The notes beneath the pieces were generated by a model. That model did not search any database. It was not told where the DNA came from and was given only the letters and a program-made list of their open reading frames with translations. Of a stretch of DNA of 64,000 bases, positions 58,619-64,000 are shown piece by piece. Where the stretch lies: contig OZ245783.1 of the NCBI GenBank assembly GCA_965227875.1, positions 1,240,001-1,304,000 of the forward strand, in the 5' to 3' direction. The position numbers and the translations under genes were made by a program. How positions within the stretch are numbered: position 1 is the stretch's first letter; each line of letters opens with the position of its first letter. Source of the DNA: G965227875 sp965227875 (lineage in GTDB: Bacteria > Pseudomonadota > Alphaproteobacteria > Rhizobiales > JAJFHC01).

Positions 58619-59026
58619 ATGACCGTCGTGATCCATCACAACCCTGACTGCGGCACCTCCCGGAACACGCTCGAAATGATCCGGGCGTCCGGCGAAGAGC
58701 CGGTCGTGATCGACTATCTGGGGGAAGGCTGGACGAAGCCGCAGTTGCTCGCCCTTTTCGCCGGTGCCGGGCTGACGCCGCGGACCGCCCTGAGGATCGG
58801 CAAGTCGCCGGCCGAGGATCTGGGGTTGACCGGTCCGGAGGTCGAGGAAGAAACCATCCTCGAGGCCATGCTGCAGCATCCGGTCCTGGTCAACCGGCCC
58901 ATCGTGGTTTCGCCGAAGGGTATCCGGCTCTGCCGGCCGTCCGAACTTGTCCTCGACCTGCTCGACGATCCTGTCGCCGGTTTTCGCAAGGAAGATGGCG
59001 AGGTCGTCGCGGACCCCTCACGGTAA
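58619..59026 (+). CDS. arsC: Arsenate reductase (glutaredoxin type)
   Basis: 135-residue ArsC of the glutaredoxin-coupled type. The catalytic cysteine is Cys11 in HHNPDCGTSRNT, and RPIVVSPKGIRLCRPSE near residue 94-110 supplies the arsenate-binding arginines. It reduces arsenate to arsenite, which ACR3 exports. It follows acr3 by 50 bases with GGAGA upstream. A hairpin-forming repeat (GGCCTGCC/GGCAGGCC) lies downstream at 59075-59115 without a T-run. Confidence 0.95.
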   Translation: MTVVIHHNPDCGTSRNTLEMIRASGEEPVVIDYLGEGWTKPQLLALFAGAGLTPRTALRIGKSPAEDLGLTGPEVEEETILEAMLQHPVLVNRPIVVSPKGIRLCRPSELVLDLLDDPVAGFRKEDGEVVADPSR

Positions 59027-59152
59027 CCGGACATACGGGCGTCTTGTGACGCCCCGACTGTGCCGGGAAAGCAAGGCCTGCCTCTTCGAGTCGAAACGCC
59101 CCGGAGGGGCAGGCCCCTTCGCGTGATCTGCGATGACGCGACCGGCGGCGGC

Positions 59153-59749
59153 CTATTCGGCCGGTACGGGCGCGCCGGTTTCGCCGGAGCTGCCGGCCAG
59201 CCGCCGGGGCAAGGCAAACGCGATGGCGACGAAGACGATCCCCATGACGATGCCCAGGATGTCACCGGATACCGCCCATAGGCCCTCGTAACCGGACCCG
59301 GGAACGGTCCCGAGGGTCACCTTGCCTCCTGCGATGCCGTCGAGCAGGCCCGAGGCTTTCCACCACGGATAGGTCGCCATGTAGGCTCCCGCCCCGAGCA
59401 GACCGCCGGCAATGTAGACAAGCGCGTCACGCCGTCCGGTTGCCGCGGCGCCGACGCCGGTCCCGGGGCAGTAGCCTGCGGCCGCCCAGCCGACTCCCAG
59501 CATCAGTCCGCCGATGAAAACACCGGCATAGGCCGCCTTCACGGACATGTGGCCCACGTCCACGAGGCCCAGCATCTGCCCGCCGAACATGAGGATCGAT
59601 CCGACACCGATGGCCAGCAGGATCGTCTTCATCAGATTCAGCCGGCGCAGGGTCAGCATGCCTGCGATCACGTTGGGGTTCGTGGCGCCGATCCGGTCGA
59701 GAACGAAACCGAAGGCGACACCGAGGACGATGGCAAGAACGAGAGACAT
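59153..59749 (-). CDS. YeeE/YedE family (DUF6691) membrane subunit
   Basis: 198-residue membrane protein with five to six hydrophobic segments. The cysteine motif GYCPGTGVGA near residue 93-102 matches the thiosulfate/sulfur-carrying YeeE half-transporters. It lies three bases after its partner gene, and together they correspond to one full YeeE. Probably moves thiosulfate or another sulfur compound, or sulfur in a relay. Confidence 0.88.
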   Translation of the reverse strand: MSLVLAIVLGVAFGFVLDRIGATNPNVIAGMLTLRRLNLMKTILLAIGVGSILMFGGQMLGLVDVGHMSVKAAYAGVFIGGLMLGVGWAAAGYCPGTGVGAAATGRRDALVYIAGGLLGAGAYMATYPWWKASGLLDGIAGGKVTLGTVPGSGYEGLWAVSGDILGIVMGIVFVAIAFALPRRLAGSSGETGAPVPAE

Positions 59750-59752
59750 GTG

Positions 59753-60301
59753 TCAGCCCTCCCTGTACATGAGCATTGCGGTGGGCACGGCGGCGAGGAA
59801 GGCGCCGGCCGCGAAGATGAAGCCGGAAAGCGACGTCTGCATCATGCCGCTCATCATGTGACCCGAAGTGCAGCCACCGGCGAGGCGCGCGCCGTAGAGC
59901 ACGACAAACCCGCCGGTGAAGGCAACCGCATATCGTTTCCAGGGTGTATCGCCATAATTTGCACGCCAGATGGCGGGCAATCGGCGCTCTTCACGGCCGA
60001 TCCCGCCCTTGAGCATGGAGGACACGAACGCTCCCGCGGCCATCGCCAGCACGAAGACGAAACTGTAGTTGAGAGGGTTGGCTGCGTTTCCGGCATATTT
60101 GCCGCCCGACTTGGCCATGTAGGCGTTCGTCGAGGTATGGCCCTCCCCGGTCTGCGTGATGAAATCCGGCGAAACCAGATCCGCCACGATCCCGTTCAGA
60201 ATGACAAACTGCGTGCTGACGCCGATCGGCTTGACCAGCAGCACGGCGGCAAAGAACACCATGCCGAGCAGCACGCCTCCAATTCTCCAGTCCCAGGTCA
60301 T
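59753..60301 (-). CDS. YeeE/YedE family membrane subunit
   Basis: 182-residue membrane protein with about five hydrophobic segments. ARLAGGCTSGHMMSGMMQ near residue 139-156 is the YeeE signature with the sulfur-binding cysteine. AAGGAG precedes the ATG. First of the pair; its product together with DUF6691 makes the split transporter. The 258-base upstream region has an inverted repeat (60404-60420). Neighbours are arsenic genes on the other side and no sulfur oxidation gene is visible. Confidence 0.9.
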   Translation of the reverse strand: MTWDWRIGGVLLGMVFFAAVLLVKPIGVSTQFVILNGIVADLVSPDFITQTGEGHTSTNAYMAKSGGKYAGNAANPLNYSFVFVLAMAAGAFVSSMLKGGIGREERRLPAIWRANYGDTPWKRYAVAFTGGFVVLYGARLAGGCTSGHMMSGMMQTSLSGFIFAAGAFLAAVPTAMLMYREG

Positions 60302-60403
60302 GTGGACATCTCCTTGTTGCGGCAGGGATGCATCCGGGCAAGGGCGCGAAACCTCGCGCCTGGCCCGGTTCTTTATCCTTGTAGGCTTCGCAACCGGACG
60401 CGT

Positions 60404-60420
60404 CGGTGACTAAGTCACCG
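60404..60420. promoter_or_regulatory. CGGTGAC-TAA-GTCACCG palindrome upstream of the YeeE pair
   Basis: A perfect inverted repeat with seven-base arms (60404-60410 and 60414-60420) around TAA, 103 bases upstream of the first YeeE start and ~140 bases after the racemase-like gene on the same strand. It may be an operator for a sulfur-responsive regulator or a protein-binding site; it lacks a T-run. Confidence 0.4.
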
Positions 60421-60559
60421 TCGTGGCCACACGACCGGATCCAGGGAGGGACGGCTCACAACGGCCGGGCAAAAGCTTTGGGATCGGATCCCCGCAGCAC
60501 GGCAGCGGACATCCATCGTCTCCCGGCAGGCCGACCGACACCGGCCGGACGCCCGCCGG

Positions 60560-61234
60560 TCAATCGATCAGCGATCTCAGCATCGCAACCGCCGAATCCG
60601 GTGCGGACAGGACCGGGACATCGACAACCCCGCTCACCGCGTCAGCCGCGCGGGAGGTCGAGAAATGGGCGAGCATGATCGCGTCGCACCCGGCAAGCTC
60701 GGGGGCCCGCTCCGCGACCAGCCTGTTGTGGGTTTCCGCGTCGCCCTTGCGCAACAGGTCAATGGCATCGTCGACCACCAGTGTGGTAAGGCGTGCGTCC
60801 GACCCGGCCTCCTCGGCAAACGCGTGGAACTCATCCTCCATCGTCACGACCGACGGGGCGAACGTCGCCAGCATGCCTATGTTTCCGCCCGCGGAAAGAG
60901 CGGACCGGAACATGGCCTCGTTCGGCTTGAGAACCGGGATGGTCAGTTCGGAGGCAAGTTGTTCTATGGCCGGACCGAACGCCGAGCAGGTGACGAGTAT
61001 TGCGTCCGCACCCGTCCGGTATCCGTATTTGCCGAACGAGACAAATCGCTCGATGAGTTCGTCGGTGAGCAGGTGCTCCTTTGTCCGGTCCGAACTCAAC
61101 GCATCGTCCAGGAGGTTCACCAGTTCCGCCTCGCGCCACGCGCGGTCGAACGCGGCCCGGATCGGTTCGATTGCCACGGGCGTCGCATGGAGGAGCACGA
61201 TACGGGGGCGAAGATTCTTGGACTTCTCGGACAT
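60560..61234 (-). CDS. Aspartate/glutamate racemase superfamily protein
   Basis: 224-residue protein of the Asp/Glu/hydantoin racemase fold. The first catalytic cysteine is in VTCSAFGP near residue 81-88. The second lobe, where a cysteine is expected, reads MLAHFSTS near residue 188, so the usual second thiol is absent; such one-cysteine members can be decarboxylases (as arylmalonate decarboxylase) or isomerases. It is last in the operon after the binding-protein gene (5-base gap). Confidence 0.75.
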   Translation of the reverse strand: MSEKSKNLRPRIVLLHATPVAIEPIRAAFDRAWREAELVNLLDDALSSDRTKEHLLTDELIERFVSFGKYGYRTGADAILVTCSAFGPAIEQLASELTIPVLKPNEAMFRSALSAGGNIGMLATFAPSVVTMEDEFHAFAEEAGSDARLTTLVVDDAIDLLRKGDAETHNRLVAERAPELAGCDAIMLAHFSTSRAADAVSGVVDVPVLSAPDSAVAMLRSLID

Positions 61235-61238
61235 GTCT

Positions 61239-61967
61239 CTAACTCCATGCTGCCGGATCGAGCCGGGACATCAGACCACCTTCGGAATACGCGTGGTGGG
61301 CGTTTTCCGTGACGAGCGACGCAAGGAAACCGGCGGCATCCTCGGGGTTCGCAGCCTCACTGAACTGCGCGGCCGAAAAGTGCGTCGTTGCCTGGACGTC
61401 GTCGGGGAACGGTCCCACGACATCCGTCCCGTCGACGGAAATGAGTTCGCTGATCTGCTGGACGGCGAGTTCGGCCTCGCCCGTGATGAGCTTCTCTGCC
61501 GTGAGACCGGCCGGAATCGTGACGCCCTTGATGTCTGCGGCAATGCCCAGATCTTCGGCAAGACGCGCGAAGTAGATGCCGCTCGCTCCGGCCAGCGAAT
61601 AAGCCACGCCGTCGGCGTCGACCAGCGCCTGCTTGAAACGTTCCACGTTCGAGATGTCCGGCCGGGGTCGCCCGGCCCGCACGCCGATGCCGAGCACCGC
61701 GTCCGCGATCTTTCGCCGGCTCGCGGGCAGGATGACACCCTCTTCCTCCAGCCTGTCCAGCGAATCGTCGATGGCCACGATGACGTCCGCCCTTTCGCCC
61801 GCGTCGATCCGCTTCATGATGACCGTGGTCGGTTCCCAGATGATCTCGAGTCCCGTCCCCGTGCGCGCTTCGAACTCGGGAACAAGGTGGCGGACGAATG
61901 CGACCTGAAGCGCGATACCGCTCATCACGCGCAGGCGTTTCCCTGTTTTTTCCGGATTGACGACCAT
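61239..61967 (-). CDS. Periplasmic-type binding protein fold (ModA-like)
   Basis: 242-residue protein of the type II periplasmic binding fold resembling molybdate-binding ModA: RVMSGIALQVAFVRHLVPEFEARTG near residue 13 and ERADVIVAIDDSLDRL near residue 57. No signal peptide is visible (start MVVNPEKTGKR), so it would act in the cytoplasm as a sensor or is exported by another route. AGGAGGA precedes the ATG. It sits between a hydroxyacid oxidase and a racemase-like gene in one operon. Confidence 0.75.
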   Translation of the reverse strand: MVVNPEKTGKRLRVMSGIALQVAFVRHLVPEFEARTGTGLEIIWEPTTVIMKRIDAGERADVIVAIDDSLDRLEEEGVILPASRRKIADAVLGIGVRAGRPRPDISNVERFKQALVDADGVAYSLAGASGIYFARLAEDLGIAADIKGVTIPAGLTAEKLITGEAELAVQQISELISVDGTDVVGPFPDDVQATTHFSAAQFSEAANPEDAAGFLASLVTENAHHAYSEGGLMSRLDPAAWS

Positions 61968-61977
61968 GTGTGTCCTC

Positions 61978-63207
61978 CTAACGCCTGCACAAGATCTCGG
62001 CGGTGAGTTCTTCCAGCCTGTTTGTCCCCAGAAGGGCCATGTCGCGATGGATCTCCTCGCGCAACAGGGCAAAGGCATGTGTTACGCCACGGGCGCCGCC
62101 GACAGCCGCCGAGTACAGGAAAGGCCGGCCGACGAAGACGAACGCGGCACCGAGCGCCAGCGCCTTCACCACGTCGGTTCCGCGGCGAATGCCGCCATCG
62201 ATCATGATCGTCATGTCACCCGATTCCGCGACGATATCGGCCAGCACCCTCAGGGGCGCGACGGAGTAGTCGAGCTGCCTGCCACCGTGGTTCGACACGA
62301 TGACGCCGTCCACGCCCATTTCGCGCGCCCGGATGACGTCGTCGACCGACAGCAGGCCCTTGATGACGAGTCGTCCTTTCCAGTGATCGCGTATCGCCTC
62401 GACATGCTGCCAGGTCAGACGGTCGCGGTTGTTCATGTTGCGGACGAATTTCTGCGACATCATCGGCGGTCCCCTGACCGCGTCCATGTTCTCGAAATGC
62501 GGAACGCCCTGGGTGGCGAAGGTGCGGACGATGGTGCCAAGAAGCCAGCGCGGATGCAGCGCGGAATCGATCATCGTGCGCGGCGTGACGCGCATCGGCA
62601 TGCTGAACCCGCTGCGGAGATTGTTCTCCCGATTGCCCGCGACCGGCGTGTCGGCGGTGACGACCAGGGTCGTGAAGCCGGCCCGCGCGACCCGGTCGAT
62701 CATCGGTCGAATGCGGTCCGGGTCCCCGGCGATGTATGTCTGGAACCACGCATCGGGATTGATCCGCTGGATGTCTTCCAGTCGGGTGAGCGAGGACGCA
62801 CTGAGGATGAACGGCACGTTCGCGTCCCGGGCCGCCCTCGCCAGCACCCTGTCTCCGTCATAGGCGACGAGCGCCGTGCCGCCCAACGGCGCCACGCCGA
62901 ACGGGGCGTCGAACCGGTGTCCGAACAGCGCCCGCGACGTGTCGCGTCCGGAGACGTCGACCAGTTGCCTCGGCACGAGCGAATACTCGGCAAAGGACGA
63001 AGCGTTGTCATGCATGCCGGACCGGGTCTCGACGGCGCCGTCCACATAACCGAAGATCATGTTGGGCAGTCGACGCCGTGCCAGTTTCTCGAAGTCGTCG
63101 AGCGACAGAAGCCTGGTCTGGCTGGAGAGCCGCGCCGCGGCCTTGTGCTGACGCACGGCGGCAGGCGTGATCATGGGCTGGTCCGTTTCACGGGCATCGG
63201 TCGGCAT
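61978..63207 (-). CDS. FMN-dependent alpha-hydroxy-acid oxidase/dehydrogenase
   Basis: 409-residue LldD-family enzyme, with FGYVDGAVETRSG near residue 52-64, ADTPVAGNREN near 188, catalytic His in SNHGGRQLDYS near residue 303-313 and the usual GRPFLYSAAVGGARGV. It should oxidise an L-2-hydroxyacid such as lactate, mandelate or a sugar-like acid. The start is weakly supported: ATG 63207 or ATG 63174 lacking a strong Shine-Dalgarno. It follows the ABC ATPase gene and precedes the binding-protein gene. Confidence 0.88.
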   Translation of the reverse strand: MPTDARETDQPMITPAAVRQHKAAARLSSQTRLLSLDDFEKLARRRLPNMIFGYVDGAVETRSGMHDNASSFAEYSLVPRQLVDVSGRDTSRALFGHRFDAPFGVAPLGGTALVAYDGDRVLARAARDANVPFILSASSLTRLEDIQRINPDAWFQTYIAGDPDRIRPMIDRVARAGFTTLVVTADTPVAGNRENNLRSGFSMPMRVTPRTMIDSALHPRWLLGTIVRTFATQGVPHFENMDAVRGPPMMSQKFVRNMNNRDRLTWQHVEAIRDHWKGRLVIKGLLSVDDVIRAREMGVDGVIVSNHGGRQLDYSVAPLRVLADIVAESGDMTIMIDGGIRRGTDVVKALALGAAFVFVGRPFLYSAAVGGARGVTHAFALLREEIHRDMALLGTNRLEELTAEILCRR

Positions 63208-63222
63208 GCTGAACTTCGCCCG

Positions 63223-64000
<778 letters not shown>

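Overview
The window is high-GC, gene-dense bacterial chromosome with metabolic character. It most likely comes from an alphaproteobacterium, perhaps a marine or soil Rhodospirillales/Rhizobiales-like heterotroph. The support is: two tripartite TRAP transporters, a livKHMGF branched-chain-type ABC system, many CoA-linked catabolic genes, FCD-type GntR regulators, and two upstream sequences that fit the alphaproteobacterial general-stress (EcfG-type) promoter GGAAC-N16/17-(C/T)GTT. I saw no tRNA, rRNA, CRISPR array, transposase or integrase. The genus is not decidable from the sequence.

Layout. 1-4.7 kb: a cut-off enoyl-CoA hydratase with a CaiB-type CoA-transferase, a small stress-promoter membrane protein, a methyltransferase, a dienelactone hydrolase and a YghU-type glutathione transferase. 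4.75-5.37 kb: three tandem units carrying long palindromes between two convergent transcription units. 5.46-13.95 kb: one minus-strand operon with GntR regulator, LigM-like tetrahydrofolate-dependent O-demethylase, TRAP transporter dctPQM, a vicinal-oxygen-chelate extradiol dioxygenase, and the three enzymes that finish gallate catabolism (GalB, GalC, GalD). This reads as uptake, demethylation and ring cleavage of a methoxylated trihydroxy-aromatic such as syringate or 3-O-methylgallate. 14.2-20.8 kb: a hexuronate module with a TRAP transporter and uronate dehydrogenase on one strand, divergent from a GntR regulator, KdgD and galactarolactone isomerase. 20.8-24.1 kb: GNAT, NnrS and a vWA protein.

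24.1-29 kb: a group of redox-type genes (unusual disulfide-oxidoreductase homologue, NTF2-like protein, AhpD-like protein, exported isochorismatase-like hydrolase), with a divergent TetR gene surrounded by three matching operators. 29-46.5 kb: a LysR gene divergent from an SDR/two flavin reductases/SDR/acyl-CoA synthetase operon, facing a CoA-transferase-livKHMGF-enoyl-CoA hydratase operon; then cupin, TetR and acyl-CoA dehydrogenase. 46.5-54 kb: a minus-strand beta-oxidation operon with two hotdog hydratases, two overlapping acyl-CoA dehydrogenases, a hydroxyacyl dehydrogenase, a thiolase and a CoA-transferase. Together these look like the degradation route for an unidentified, probably cyclic or branched, carboxylic acid. 

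54-64 kb: a SugE/Gdx guanidinium exporter with a possible guanidine-II riboswitch, an FMN hydroxyacid oxidase, a stress-promoter pair of small proteins, an arsenic operon (arsR-acr3-arsC) whose arsR is probably leaderless, a split YeeE/YedE sulfur transporter, and an operon of ABC ATPase, hydroxyacid oxidase, binding protein and Asp/Glu-racemase-like enzyme that runs off the right edge.

Best candidates for something undescribed: the gallate-type pathway whose only visible ring-cleaving enzyme is a VOC-type (class I) dioxygenase, the 29-54 kb acid-degradation region with several catalytic-residue substitutions, and the tandem palindromic repeat array.
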